From Pseudomonas sp. Au-Pse12 (GTDB lineage: Bacteria > Pseudomonadota > Gammaproteobacteria > Pseudomonadales > Pseudomonadaceae): a DNA stretch of 64,000 nt. The position numbers were made by a program, and so were the translations under genes. The stretch covers positions 62,001 to 126,000 of the forward strand of contig NZ_JAJTTH010000003.1 in NCBI RefSeq assembly GCF_021341665.1, written 5' to 3'. Positions within the stretch are counted from its first letter, which is position 1; each line of letters starts with the position of its first letter. Under the pieces are notes generated by a model. It did not search any database. It was not told the origin of the DNA and saw only the letters and a program-made list of their open reading frames with translations. Of the stretch, positions 8,664 through 17,243 are shown piece by piece.

Positions 8664-9225
8664 TAATGACTCCTGGGCTTGTTCTGATGAATTCACTAAA
8701 GACAGATATCGGCCAGATTCGCCGTATCTTGACCCGTATGCAAATTGCCACACAAAGCCGTTGATGTCACATTAACATCATGCTTTACTGGCACGGTCAA
8801 TTCAGTACTACCCCTCTGCGCCGGCGAGACCTCTATTTCGGCGCAAGGTTCCTGCGCCTAGGGGATTCCCCTATCAACAATCAGGACCAGCCTGATATTC
8901 GCAATATCCAATAGCCATTAATGTGACGCCATTCTCATTGCATGAACGGAGTCAGGCTTTTGTTTTTGATCGCAGAAAGGTGGTTTGCCCTCCTTTCAAG
9001 CCCCACGCCCCTCGCCCACCCAGCCCCAGCACGCTTGCGCCGCCTTGCTGAGACAGGCACACGGGCACGGACCGGGATCGATGCCACTCGACTCGCTCAG
9101 AGGGCTGCGACCGCAAAAAAGTCTTTCGTTGCAACGTCTATGCAGTTGCAACTATCGCGTCCTGCTTTTAAACCGTTCAGCCAACGCCCTTTCAAGCCAT
9201 CAGACAAGCAGTCATGGAGATAAGC
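8664..9225. other. 562-base intergenic region between cheV and the Hpt-like gene
   Basis: The two divergent genes share this region. It is less GC-rich near cheV. It holds an interrupted repeat (GATGT and ACATC) at about 8764-8780 and the perfect 15-base palindrome TAGGGGATTCCCCTA described separately. Short frames here have no ribosome site and no family look, so I call it regulatory. Confidence 0.5.
8859..8873. promoter_or_regulatory. Perfect palindrome TAGGGGATTCCCCTA, candidate operator
   Basis: A 7-1-7 perfect palindrome in the cheV/Hpt-like intergenic region. Near-identical palindromes occur twice upstream of the two-partner secretion genes (27057-27071 and 27171-27185). The symmetry and size suit a NarL/FixJ-type dimer. 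The regulator is not known; the response regulator encoded at 11094 is one nearby candidate. Confidence 0.5.
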
Positions 9226-9663
9226 ATGCTAAAGGACGGCCATGAATGCGCTACACCGCTGCCCGAGTTTCTGCTTGAAGCCCATGCTCTGCTGGCCAAA
9301 TCGGAAGACTGCCTGAGCCACCTGCTGCTGATCAGAAACGATGAAGAGGCGATCAATTGCCTCCTCGCCAGCCTGCAGAACCTGGCCAGCGCCGCGGCTC
9401 GCCATGCTGTCAGCCCGCTGGCCGAATTCTCCCGGCATATTCATGGTGTACTCCAGCAGACACCCCGTCCGCTGGACCTCAACGACCCGATCCTCAATGC
9501 GTTGAAGAGCTGCCTGACGCTGATGGCCTGGCAACTGGAACTGATCGACCCAAACAATGGCCAGCTCAATCTGGACGACAGCGAACAGCTCATGCTGATC
9601 GAAGAGCTGACAGACCAAGTGGGACAGAACTGTAGCTGCGCCCATCCATCTTGCAGCCGTTGA
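9226..9663 (+). CDS. Degenerate Hpt/CheA-P1-like protein, phospho-acceptor histidine replaced
   Basis: A 145-residue all-helical protein not assigned to a named family. Its layout follows the CheA P1 (Hpt) domain: FLLEAHALLAKSEDCLSHL, then a helix with SLQNLASAAARHAVSPLAEF at the place where Hpt proteins read HxxKGxxxxxG, then a long third helix. The histidine position is Gln (SLQNL), so phosphotransfer is not expected. The C-terminus has a small cysteine-rich tail (NCSCAHPSC). The ATG at 9226 is preferred over 9214 because GGAG lies 6 bases upstream. It precedes, in the same orientation, a histidine kinase/response regulator pair. The relation is by eye only. Confidence 0.55.
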   Translation: MLKDGHECATPLPEFLLEAHALLAKSEDCLSHLLLIRNDEEAINCLLASLQNLASAAARHAVSPLAEFSRHIHGVLQQTPRPLDLNDPILNALKSCLTLMAWQLELIDPNNGQLNLDDSEQLMLIEELTDQVGQNCSCAHPSCSR

Positions 9664-10203
9664 AGTTGTATTTATCCGGCGCAATAGCCGATAAGAATCC
9701 CGCCAACCAGCGCCTGTACTACGCGATATCGATAAAATATCGGGCCAACTGTCAAGCGCACGGTCGTTATTGATTAACTCATACCTAAAAGCGACATCAA
9801 GCACTCAACAGTTCCAACTAGCAGCATGAACGTCATGGGCTGTTCCAATAGCGGTGCAAAAGGCTAACACCCGCCTCCAAGCGCATTTCCTGCCCTGTTC
9901 GGAAATACCTGCCGCTAATGGCACTGACGTGCCTGAGCGCCCCCATTTGTTGCCCCTGAACCGCTATATAGCCGAACGTATAAACGCGACCAGCGGTATC
10001 TTCGGTGGTATTATGCGGCGCATAAATCAACACAGTTAATGGCACATTGATTCCAATGTCGGCAATTACGACTCGGCCTGAACAACACGAACAGACAGCG
10101 TTGATTGAAACCGGGTATTCAAATAGCACCGTTTCTCAAACAAGCCCTGTCATGTCCACTTGACCGGTCTCTTAGCAGCGAACATCCATTGGCTCCATCC
10201 GCT
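9664..10203. other. 540-base intergenic region before the NarL-type kinase gene
   Basis: AT-richer than the surroundings. It holds small palindromes: an imperfect hairpin at about 9671-9693 (possible weak terminator of the preceding gene), CGATAT/ATATCG at about 9722-9740, and TTATGC-GGC-GCATAA at 10011-10025. No convincing gene is visible. A frame that extends the kinase upstream to 10105 lacks a good ribosome site. Confidence 0.45.
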
Positions 10204-11097
10204 ATGTACGCCAGCCTCAAGTCACTCTTCTCTTGGCCCCCCTCCCGTGATCATCTGCGCTGGCTCAGCCTGTTGCTGTGCTCGTGCTCGACCCTGGGCA
10301 GCGTGCTGGTCTATTGGCTGGGCTGGCCCCTGCCCATGGCACTGATGATGCTCAACATCGCGGCACTGGCGTGCATCTGGGTGCAATACGGTTATTCACG
10401 ACATTCCATCCGTTTCCAGCCTCAGGAGCTCGCCGAGCGCCTGCTGGAGGTCAAGGAAAACGAACGCCACCGCCTCAGCCGTGAACTGCACGATGACATC
10501 GGCCAACTGCTGACCGCGGCCAAGCTGCAGACCGACTGGCTCAAGCGCCGCCTGCCACAAGAGCTGCAAGAACACTGCGCAGTCCTTGGCACGACCCTGG
10601 AAGAGACCTTGGCCAAGGTCCGCGACGTCTCTGCCATTCTCAACCCTCGGCAGTTGAACAGCCTCGGGCTGGAGGCCAGCCTGCGCGCCCACCTGCTCAA
10701 GACCCTGGAAAACACCTCGGTGCACTGGAGCCTGGAATGCCACCAGCGCCTGGCGGGAATTCCCGAGGAAATGGCCGTCGCGGCTTTTCGCATCACCCAG
10801 GAAGCGGTGACCAACATCCTGCGCCACGCCCAAGCGAACAACCTCCTGGTGCGCCTGCAACGCTTGCCCGAAGGCCTTTCGCTGTTCATCAGCGACGATG
10901 GCCTGGGCTTTTCGCCGGCGACCGACCCAGGCGCCCTGGGCCAACGTGGCATGGCCGGGATGCAGGAGCGGATCAGCCAGTTGGGCGGCCTGTTGAAGGT
11001 CACCAGCGAAGCCGGCCAGGGCACCCAGATCGAAGCACTCTTTCCCTGGGCCCCTCGCACTCTGGAGCGGGCCAGCACGAATAAGGTTTTACATTGA
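10204..11097 (+). CDS. Membrane sensor histidine kinase, NarL-partner type (HisKA_3)
   Basis: A 297-residue kinase with two N-terminal membrane segments (about residues 19-40 and 43-62) and almost no periplasmic loop, so it probably senses in or under the membrane. The dimerisation/phospho-acceptor helix has RHRLSRELHDDIGQ with His96. The ATPase domain shows AFRITQEAVTNILRHA, SDDGLGF and GQRGMAGMQERI. It phosphorylates the response regulator encoded next; the stop overlaps that gene's TTG start (TTGA), so the two are translationally coupled. The signal is unknown. The ATG at 10204 was chosen because the upstream 33 codons look non-coding. Confidence 0.85.
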   Translation: MYASLKSLFSWPPSRDHLRWLSLLLCSCSTLGSVLVYWLGWPLPMALMMLNIAALACIWVQYGYSRHSIRFQPQELAERLLEVKENERHRLSRELHDDIGQLLTAAKLQTDWLKRRLPQELQEHCAVLGTTLEETLAKVRDVSAILNPRQLNSLGLEASLRAHLLKTLENTSVHWSLECHQRLAGIPEEMAVAAFRITQEAVTNILRHAQANNLLVRLQRLPEGLSLFISDDGLGFSPATDPGALGQRGMAGMQERISQLGGLLKVTSEAGQGTQIEALFPWAPRTLERASTNKVLH

Positions 11098-11753
11098 CCT
11101 GTAATTTACTCTTGGTGGATGACCACTCGCTCATCAGGGCTGGCGTGCGTGCCCTGGTCATGGACATTCCCGGATACGCCGTGATCGGTGAGGCCGATGA
11201 CGGTTCCTTGCTGCTGGAAATGGTCGAGAAGCTGCGTCCGGATATCGTCCTGCTGGACCTGTCGATGAAACACACCGGCGGCCTCGACGCCCTGCGCCGG
11301 CTCAAGGCGATTCACCCGCAGAGCAAGGTGCTGATCCTGTCGATGCACACCGACCCGAGCCTGATCATGCAGGCCCTGGAAGGCGGCGCCCATGGTTACT
11401 TGCTCAAGGACACCACCGCCACCGAGCTCGAACATGCCCTGGAAGCCCTGCGCAACAACGAACGCTACCTGAGCCCGGCCATTGCCCATACGGTGATCAA
11501 CCAGGCCTTGACCCGGGTGCAAAAGCAGCCGCCTCCGCCGTCCCAGAACCACAACCTGACGGCCCGCCAGCTGGAAATCCTGCGGCTGATCGTGCGTGGC
11601 AAATCCACCCGCGAAATTGCCCTGGGCCTGGGGCTGAGCATCAAGACCGTGGAAACCCACCGTTCGCAGATCATGAAACGCCTGCAGATCTTCGACGTCG
11701 CCGGGCTGGTGCTGTTCGCCGTGCGTGAACGCATCATCAGCCTCGACGACTGA
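11094..11753 (+). CDS. LuxR/NarL-family response regulator
   Basis: A 219-residue regulator with a receiver domain (LLLVDDHSLIR; phospho-acceptor D55 in VLLDLSMKHTGG; Lys in YLLKDTT) and a C-terminal LuxR-type helix-turn-helix (LTARQLEILRLIVRGKSTREIA, then LSIKTVETHRSQIMKRL). The likely start is the TTG at 11094, which overlaps the kinase stop. It pairs with the kinase just upstream. The target genes are unknown; the 15-base palindromes reported in this window are possible sites. It ends 2 bases from the convergent yegS stop. Confidence 0.87.
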   Translation: MTCNLLLVDDHSLIRAGVRALVMDIPGYAVIGEADDGSLLLEMVEKLRPDIVLLDLSMKHTGGLDALRRLKAIHPQSKVLILSMHTDPSLIMQALEGGAHGYLLKDTTATELEHALEALRNNERYLSPAIAHTVINQALTRVQKQPPPPSQNHNLTARQLEILRLIVRGKSTREIALGLGLSIKTVETHRSQIMKRLQIFDVAGLVLFAVRERIISLDD

Positions 11754-11754
11754 C

Positions 11755-12654
11755 TCAGCGAGCGCCACCGAGCAGCGGCGAATCCACGGGCAAATGCACC
11801 CGCAGCGCAGCGGGACGGGCGGTGAAACGCAAGGTATCGCCCTGCAACGGCTCACCGTCGAGATTGATGTCCAGACCCCGGGACGCCTTGATCTCGACCC
11901 AGGGCAAGCGCGCCCGAACAAACAGATTGTCGATCCCCAGCCCGCCCGCCAGCAGACTCTTCAGAGTGCCCACCAATTCCTGCGGGGCCGGCAGGATACT
12001 GATATCCAGCAAGCCATCATCGGCCAGGGCCTGCGGGCACAGTTCATGCCCGCCGCCGGCCTGGCGGCCGTTGCCGATCCCCAGGGCCAGGAGTTCGCCC
12101 TGCCAATGGAAACCCGGCCCCTGCAGCTCCCCATAAGCGGCGCTCAATTCGGCAAAGCGTGACAGGCCGGTGAACAGATAAGCAGCGCCGCCGAGGACCT
12201 TCTTCAACTCCTCCGAGGTGTTGGCAGTGACCTGGCTGCCAAAGCCGCCAGTGGCCATGTTGAGGAACATTTGCCCATCCACCTCCCCCAGGTCGATCGC
12301 CCGGGCCGGCACCTCCAGCAGGTCCAGGGCCGCCGCCGGCTCCAGCGGCACACCGGCGGCCCGGGCAAAATCGTTGGCCGTCCCCAGTGGCAGCAGCACC
12401 AGGCTGGCCGACGTCCGCGCCTGGGCCAGTGCCTCGGCAATGTCACGCAGGGTGCCATCGCCGCCGCCGGCAATCAGCCGGGTATGTCCGGCTGCCAGCG
12501 CTTCCTGCACCAGGCGCTGGGCATCCCCCGCTTCCCAGGTCAGGCGCACCTGCAAGTCCCAGCCGGCGGCGCGCCGGGCCTCGACGGCCGCACGCACCTC
12601 GTCGTTGAGAGCCTGCTTGCCGTGCAGTATCAACATTGCCTTGCGCTCACTCAT
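11755..12654 (-). CDS. yegS: Lipid kinase YegS
   Basis: A 299-residue diacylglycerol-kinase-fold enzyme close to E. coli YegS, which phosphorylates phosphatidylglycerol in vitro. The nucleotide-binding signature IAGGGDGTLRDIAEAL and LLPLGTANDFARAAG are clear, as is the C-terminal beta domain ending with INLDGEPLQGDTLRF. It runs convergently with the response regulator gene, the two stops being one base apart, without room for a terminator. Confidence 0.88.
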   Translation of the reverse strand: MSERKAMLILHGKQALNDEVRAAVEARRAAGWDLQVRLTWEAGDAQRLVQEALAAGHTRLIAGGGDGTLRDIAEALAQARTSASLVLLPLGTANDFARAAGVPLEPAAALDLLEVPARAIDLGEVDGQMFLNMATGGFGSQVTANTSEELKKVLGGAAYLFTGLSRFAELSAAYGELQGPGFHWQGELLALGIGNGRQAGGGHELCPQALADDGLLDISILPAPQELVGTLKSLLAGGLGIDNLFVRARLPWVEIKASRGLDINLDGEPLQGDTLRFTARPAALRVHLPVDSPLLGGAR

Positions 12655-13019
12655 CAGCCCTGACTCCCTTGATCAACTCCATGAAGGATGTTGACCCTGC
12701 AGCCTGCAAAAAAAGTCTGTCGTCAGGTTTTATTTTTTCCAGCGCCCGCCCGCTGCCTGAAGTGGCAGAACATCTTGCGGCGCGCCGGTATTCCCTTCGA
12801 CGACGCGGTCCAGGAGTACACTTCGCGCCACCGGGCCCAGCCGGGAATCAGCGGGCCGGCACAGAATCAACGGTTACCGGGGCGGAACCGATACCCTGGA
12901 AAAACCGAAAAAAGTGTCGAATTGCACCTGGAATGCATCGAAAACGGGCCGGCCTGGTTCGATCTGTACATTCTTTTACGCACCGGCCCGTCCTTGATCA
13001 TGACTCGCGAGGCTTCTGA
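12655..13019. other. 365-base region between yegS and the algA-like gene
   Basis: Contains the start side of yegS (divergent) and one weak small frame on the plus strand, listed separately. No clear hairpin is visible. The sequence around 12715-12740 is AT-rich (runs of A and T) and could hold promoters. Confidence 0.4.
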
Positions 13020-13023
13020 ATGA
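12688..13023 (+). CDS. Possible small protein translationally linked to the algA-like gene
   Basis: A 111-codon frame from the ATG at 12688 to a stop overlapping the next gene's start (ATGA at 13020-13023). The distal third (about residues 76-111, with HLECIENGPAWFDLYILL) has codon use like a real gene, while the first part is poor and lacks a clear ribosome site. I recognise no family. It could be a remnant of an older gene or chance. The exact four-base overlap is the main reason to record it. Confidence 0.25.
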   Translation: MLTLQPAKKVCRQVLFFPAPARCLKWQNILRRAGIPFDDAVQEYTSRHRAQPGISGPAQNQRLPGRNRYPGKTEKSVELHLECIENGPAWFDLYILLRTGPSLIMTREASE

Positions 13024-14477
13024 GCATCCTCATTCCCTGCATCATTGCTGGCGGCGCCGGCACCCGCCTGTGGCCGATATCCCGCGAGGCGATGCCCAAG
13101 CCCTTCATGCGCCTGCCAGACGGCGAAAGCCTGCTGCAGAAAACCTTCGTGCGCGCCACCGGGCTCAAGGACGTCGCACGCCTGCTGACGGTGACCAACC
13201 GGGAGGTGTTCTTTCGTACCCTCGACGACTATCGCCCGCTGAACCAGGCCCGGGTCGAGCTGGACTTCATCCTCGAACCCTGCGGCCGCAACACCGCCCC
13301 GGCAATCGCCGCGGCCGCCCTGCACGTCAGCCGCCTGTATGGCGCCGATGCACAACTGCTGGTACTGCCAGCCGACCACCTGATCAACGACATACAAGCC
13401 TTCGCCAGCGCCGTGGACAGCGCCCGACAACTGGCCGCGCAAGGCTGGCTGGTGACCTTCGGCCTGGTCCCGACCCACGCCGAGAGCGGTTTTGGCTATA
13501 TCGAAAAAGGCCAGCCCCTGGACCCGCACAGCTTCCAGGTCAGCCGCTTTGTCGAAAAACCCGACGCCGCCACGGCGCAGCGTTATGTCGATGGCGGCCT
13601 GCACCTGTGGAACGGCGGAATGTTCTGCCTGCGTGCCGACGTGATTCTCAAGGAGCTGCGCGAGTTCGTGCCCGACGTGGTCAGCGCCGTGGAACACTGC
13701 CTGGAGCTGAGCCACCGCAAGGACGGCCAGCATGAACTGCAAGTGGAGCTGGACAGTGACAGCTTCGCCCTGGCCCCGGACATCTCCATCGACTACGCGG
13801 TGATGGAGCGCTCGCAGAAAGTCGCCGTGGTGCCCTGCCAGCTGGGCTGGAGCGACATCGGCTCCTGGCAGGCCGTCCGCGAACTGACGCCGGCAGACGA
13901 ACAGGGCAACCAGTGCAGCGGCGAGACCGTGCTGCATGACGTCAACAACTGCTATATCGACTCGCGCACACGCCTGGTGGGCGGGGTCGGCCTGAACAAC
14001 CTGATCATCATCGACACCCCGGACGCCCTCCTGGTGGCCAACGGCGACCGCAGCCAGGACGTCAGGCTGATCGCCCAGGAACTCAAGCGCCTGGGCCACG
14101 ACGCCTACAAGCTGCACCGCACGGTGACCCGGCCCTGGGGCACCTACACCGTGCTGGAGGAAGGGCCGTGCTTCAAGATCAAGCGCATCGTGGTCAAGCC
14201 CAACGCCTCGCTATCGCTGCAGATGCACCACCATCGCAGCGAACACTGGATCGTGGTCAGCGGCATGGCCCGAGTGACCAACGGAGAAGACGAACTCCTG
14301 CTCGACACCAATGAATCGACCTTTATCAAACCCGGGCGCCCCCATCGATTGAGCAATCCCGGGGTCATCGACCTGGTCATGATTGAAGTGCAGAGCGGCG
14401 AATACCTGGGTGAAGACGACATCGTGCGCTTCAACGACCTGTATGGCCGGGCTCCGATCGCCCCCGGCATTCGCTGA
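13020..14477 (+). CDS. Mannose-1-phosphate guanylyltransferase / mannose-6-phosphate isomerase (AlgA/PslB type)
   Basis: A 485-residue bifunctional enzyme that makes GDP-mannose for exopolysaccharide or LPS. The N-terminal nucleotidyltransferase begins IIAGGAGTRLWPISREAMPK (residues about 8-27) with FVEKPDA further on. The C-terminal type II phosphomannose isomerase cupin has QMHHHRSEHWIVVSGMA and FIKPGRPHRLSNPG. It is in the size range of AlgA, WbpW and PslB. The gene lies outside any alg or psl operon here, so the polymer it serves cannot be told; no gene symbol is given for that reason. Confidence 0.88.
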   Translation: MSILIPCIIAGGAGTRLWPISREAMPKPFMRLPDGESLLQKTFVRATGLKDVARLLTVTNREVFFRTLDDYRPLNQARVELDFILEPCGRNTAPAIAAAALHVSRLYGADAQLLVLPADHLINDIQAFASAVDSARQLAAQGWLVTFGLVPTHAESGFGYIEKGQPLDPHSFQVSRFVEKPDAATAQRYVDGGLHLWNGGMFCLRADVILKELREFVPDVVSAVEHCLELSHRKDGQHELQVELDSDSFALAPDISIDYAVMERSQKVAVVPCQLGWSDIGSWQAVRELTPADEQGNQCSGETVLHDVNNCYIDSRTRLVGGVGLNNLIIIDTPDALLVANGDRSQDVRLIAQELKRLGHDAYKLHRTVTRPWGTYTVLEEGPCFKIKRIVVKPNASLSLQMHHHRSEHWIVVSGMARVTNGEDELLLDTNESTFIKPGRPHRLSNPGVIDLVMIEVQSGEYLGEDDIVRFNDLYGRAPIAPGIR

Positions 14478-14651
14478 AACAGCGTCGAGCCCATGAGCCT
14501 GACGCGACAGCCCTGAGGACCTGAAAAAAGGTGCAGGACTTAAAGTAAATTTTCTGACTGCAGAATGAGAATTGCCTGAATTGACCCTGTCGGGCCAATA
14601 AGTGACTGTGCATGGCAGGCGCTGACGCCTCATACAGGGAAGTGAATTGTC

Positions 14652-14906
14652 ATGAACGACAAGGGGTTTTATCCACGAGGGCATTCACCCCTCACCCGCA
14701 TCAAGGACAGCTCCTGGCTGACGGGGCACCCGTCACCGGAGTTCGATCTGCCGCTCTCCTGCGAGGCACAAGCGCCTCACTCCAGGCTACTGTCGATACT
14801 CAAGCGCGTGGGCTGGCTGACGCTGGCGGCCTCGATACTGGCGGGGCTGGTGACCTGGGGTTTCCACAGCCGTTTCGGCTTGTTGCTGTTGCTCCTGTTG
14901 CGCTGA
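14652..14906 (+). CDS. Small single-pass membrane protein of unknown function
   Basis: An 84-residue protein with a polar N-terminus of about 50 residues and a C-terminal hydrophobic segment (WLTLAASILAGLVTWGF and a leucine run) ending in Arg. The ATG has AGGGAAG upstream. The gap before it (14478-14651) is AT-rich and probably carries a promoter. I do not recognise the family. It stands alone between the algA-like gene and convergent moeA. Confidence 0.5.
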   Translation: MNDKGFYPRGHSPLTRIKDSSWLTGHPSPEFDLPLSCEAQAPHSRLLSILKRVGWLTLAASILAGLVTWGFHSRFGLLLLLLLR

Positions 14907-14949
14907 ACCGCGAGGTGCGGGCCCGACACCGAACCGGGCCCGCGCTCGA

Positions 14950-16176
14950 TCAATCCAGCACTTCGCTCAAAGGAATGAAGTTGACCTCATCGCCTTGCGC
15001 AAGGGTCCGCCCTTCCAGTACCTCCACCAGGCCTTCGGCCCAGGCGGCACTGCGCAGGACGCCTGAACTCTGGTTGCGGTAGATGATTGCCCGCCCATTC
15101 TCCAGGCGACCGCGCAGGTATTCACGACGATTGCCAGGATGAGGCCAGTCAAACCCCGCCGGCACCGGGAAACTCAACGGCTGCACCTGTTGCACGCCCT
15201 GGCGGCGCAACAGGTAAGGACGCGCCAGCAGGGCGAAGGTCACCAGCGTCGACGCCGGATTGCCAGGCAAGCCGATCACCGGCACACCACGAAAGTGGCC
15301 GCAGGTCAGGGGTTTGCCGGGCTTGATCGCCAATTTCCACAGGGCCAGTTCACCCTCTTCGCGCAGGGCGATGCCGAGGAAGTCCGCCTCGCCCACCGAG
15401 ACACCGCCAGTGGACAGGATCAGGTCGACGGTCCCCAGTTCCGCAAGGCGCTGACGGGTCGCGGGCAGGTCGTCAGGCAGGATTCCGGCATCCAGCACTT
15501 CGCAACCCAGGCGCTGCAACCAACTGCACAGTACTACCCGGTTGCTGTTGTAGATCTGTCCCGGCCCCAGCGGCTGGCCGGGTTCCACCAGTTCGTCACC
15601 GGTGGACAGCACCGCCACCCGCACGCGGCGCAGCACTTCAAGCTCGGCGCAGCCCAGTGAGGCGGCCAGGCCCTGTTCGATCGGCCCCAGGCGAGTACCG
15701 GCCGCCAGTACCTGTTCGCCCACAGTGGTTTCCTGCCCCTGAGGGCGGATGTTCTGGCCGATTTTCAGAGGTTCGCCAAACCGCACCCGCTGATCGTCCT
15801 CGACCTGGGCGTTTTCCTGCATTTCGACGCAATTCGCGCCTGCCGGCACCGGCGCACCAGTGAAAATCCGCGCGCAGGTTCCAGGCTGCAATGGCTCAGG
15901 GGCCTGGCCGGCAAAGATCCGCTGGCTGACTGGCAAGGGCTCCCCCTGCCAGTCCTCCAGACGCAAGGCGTAGCCGTCCATCGCGCTGTTGGGCCAGGGC
16001 GGCAGGTCCAGGCTGGAGATCAGCTCCTCGGCCAGCACCCGGCCCTGAGTGTCGGCCAATGGCAAGCGTTCACGCTCGACTATCGGGGCCGCCTCGGCCA
16101 TCGCCAACAGGCGCTGCAATGCCTCCTCCACCGGCATCAGGGCGCCGAGCTTGCCCGGCTTACCCACGGGATTCAC
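14950..16176 (-). CDS. moeA: Molybdopterin molybdotransferase MoeA
   Basis: A 408-residue enzyme that inserts molybdate into adenylylated molybdopterin. Seen are PPWPNSAMDGYALR, ARIFTGAPVPAGANCVEMQE, the MoCF-biosynthesis signature LILSTGGVSVGEADF, and GLPGNPASTLVTFALLARPYL, all in family order. The GTG at 16176 was chosen; it overlaps the end of moaB by 17 bases. An internal ATG at 16137 (MPVEEALQRLL) is an alternative. It is in an operon with moaB. Confidence 0.92.
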   Translation of the reverse strand: MNPVGKPGKLGALMPVEEALQRLLAMAEAAPIVERERLPLADTQGRVLAEELISSLDLPPWPNSAMDGYALRLEDWQGEPLPVSQRIFAGQAPEPLQPGTCARIFTGAPVPAGANCVEMQENAQVEDDQRVRFGEPLKIGQNIRPQGQETTVGEQVLAAGTRLGPIEQGLAASLGCAELEVLRRVRVAVLSTGDELVEPGQPLGPGQIYNSNRVVLCSWLQRLGCEVLDAGILPDDLPATRQRLAELGTVDLILSTGGVSVGEADFLGIALREEGELALWKLAIKPGKPLTCGHFRGVPVIGLPGNPASTLVTFALLARPYLLRRQGVQQVQPLSFPVPAGFDWPHPGNRREYLRGRLENGRAIIYRNQSSGVLRSAAWAEGLVEVLEGRTLAQGDEVNFIPLSEVLD

Positions 16177-16699
16177 AGGGCGCCGCCTGTTTCAGGTGCG
16201 GAACAAAATTGCAGGGGCGATGCCGCGAATCCAGCTGTTCGGCAAGAATCCCGTCCCAGCCAGTACGCACCGCATTGGTGGAGCCCGGCAGGCAGCACAC
16301 CAGGGTGCCATTGGCCAGCCCGGCCAGTGCCCGGGACTGCACGGTGGAAGTGCCGATATCAGCGACCGATATCTGCCGGAACAACTCGCCGAAGCCATCG
16401 ACCTGCTTGTCCAGCAGGCATGCCACTGCTTCCGGGGTGCTATCGCGCCCGGTAAAGCCGGTGCCGCCGGTAATCAGCACCACCTGGACCACGTCGTCGG
16501 CAATCCAGGTCGCGACCTGGGCGCGGATCTTGTACAGATCGTCCTTGAGCAGAACCCGCGCCGCCAGACGATGGCCGGCGGCGCCCAGGCGTTCGACAAA
16601 GACCTGCCCGGAGGTATCGGTTTCCAGGGTGCGAGTGTCACTGACGGTCAACACCGCAATGTTCAGCGGAGCAAAAGGTACATCAGCCTTGGCTTTCAT
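16160..16699 (-). CDS. moaB: Molybdenum cofactor biosynthesis protein MoaB
   Basis: A 179-residue MoaB/MogA-type protein that adenylylates molybdopterin before MoeA acts. It starts LNIAVLTVSDTRTLETDTSGQ and contains ITGGTGFTGRDSTPEAV and CLPGSTNAVRTGW, the expected substrate-binding motifs. The ATG at 16699 is the natural start; the longer frame upstream is not conserved-looking. It is first gene of a moaB-moeA operon. Confidence 0.92.
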   Translation of the reverse strand: MKAKADVPFAPLNIAVLTVSDTRTLETDTSGQVFVERLGAAGHRLAARVLLKDDLYKIRAQVATWIADDVVQVVLITGGTGFTGRDSTPEAVACLLDKQVDGFGELFRQISVADIGTSTVQSRALAGLANGTLVCCLPGSTNAVRTGWDGILAEQLDSRHRPCNFVPHLKQAAPCESRG

Positions 16700-16949
16700 A
16701 GGCTCGATCCAGAGGTAGGAGAAACAGCCCGGTGTTATATCACAGCGCCCTCCTTTGCCGCCGCTGCGCCACCGGCAATCACCGCGGCCCGGCCAGCCGC
16801 TGGACACTGACGCGCGGCACGCTAATCTGCCGTGCCGAACGCCTGCGATCCGCCCGGCAACGTGGCAGAATGTCCCTGGCCAAGGAACTTGCAGGCGTTG
16901 TATACGTCTGAAGACCAGCACTCAAAAGTACTCATTTCGGAGACACACA

Positions 16950-17171
16950 ATGACTCAACGGACCCTCGCCACTTTCATGCTCGCACTGGGCCTGGCCACT
17001 CTCGCCGGTTGCGCATCGCCGACAGTGATCACCTTGAATGACGGTCGCGAAATCCAGGCCGTCGACACCCCCAAATACGACAAGGATTCCGGTTTCTACG
17101 AGTTTGAACAGCTGGACGGCAAGCAGACTCGCATCAACAAGGATCAGGTGCGTACCGTCAAAGAGCTGTAA
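16950..17171 (+). CDS. YgdI/YgdR-family small lipoprotein
   Basis: A 73-residue protein with a lipoprotein signal peptide (lipobox LAGC, Cys21) and a YgdI/YgdR SH3-like domain: ITLNDGREIQAVDTPKYDKDSGFYEF and INKDQVRTVKEL. It is predicted to be an outer-membrane-anchored lipoprotein of unknown role. A GGAGA site precedes the ATG. A strong terminator follows. Confidence 0.85.
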   Translation: MTQRTLATFMLALGLATLAGCASPTVITLNDGREIQAVDTPKYDKDSGFYEFEQLDGKQTRINKDQVRTVKEL

Positions 17172-17195
17172 GCCCGACGGTTGTCGATCTGAAAG

Positions 17196-17226
17196 CAATA
17201 AAACCCGCCGATGCGGGTTTTATTCT
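17196..17226. terminator. Bidirectional terminator after the lipoprotein gene
   Basis: AATAAAACCCGC and GCGGGTTTTATT form a perfect stem over a four-base loop, with A and T runs on both sides. It serves the lipoprotein gene and the convergent pseudouridine synthase gene. Confidence 0.88.
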
Positions 17227-17243
17227 TTCTGCGCCATGGTTCT

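Noticed and set aside
12636..13019. A second frame of 127 codons before the algA-like gene
   Set aside because: Arg/Gly/Pro-rich composition and poor codon use; the overlapping frame from 12688 is the better (still weak) candidate.
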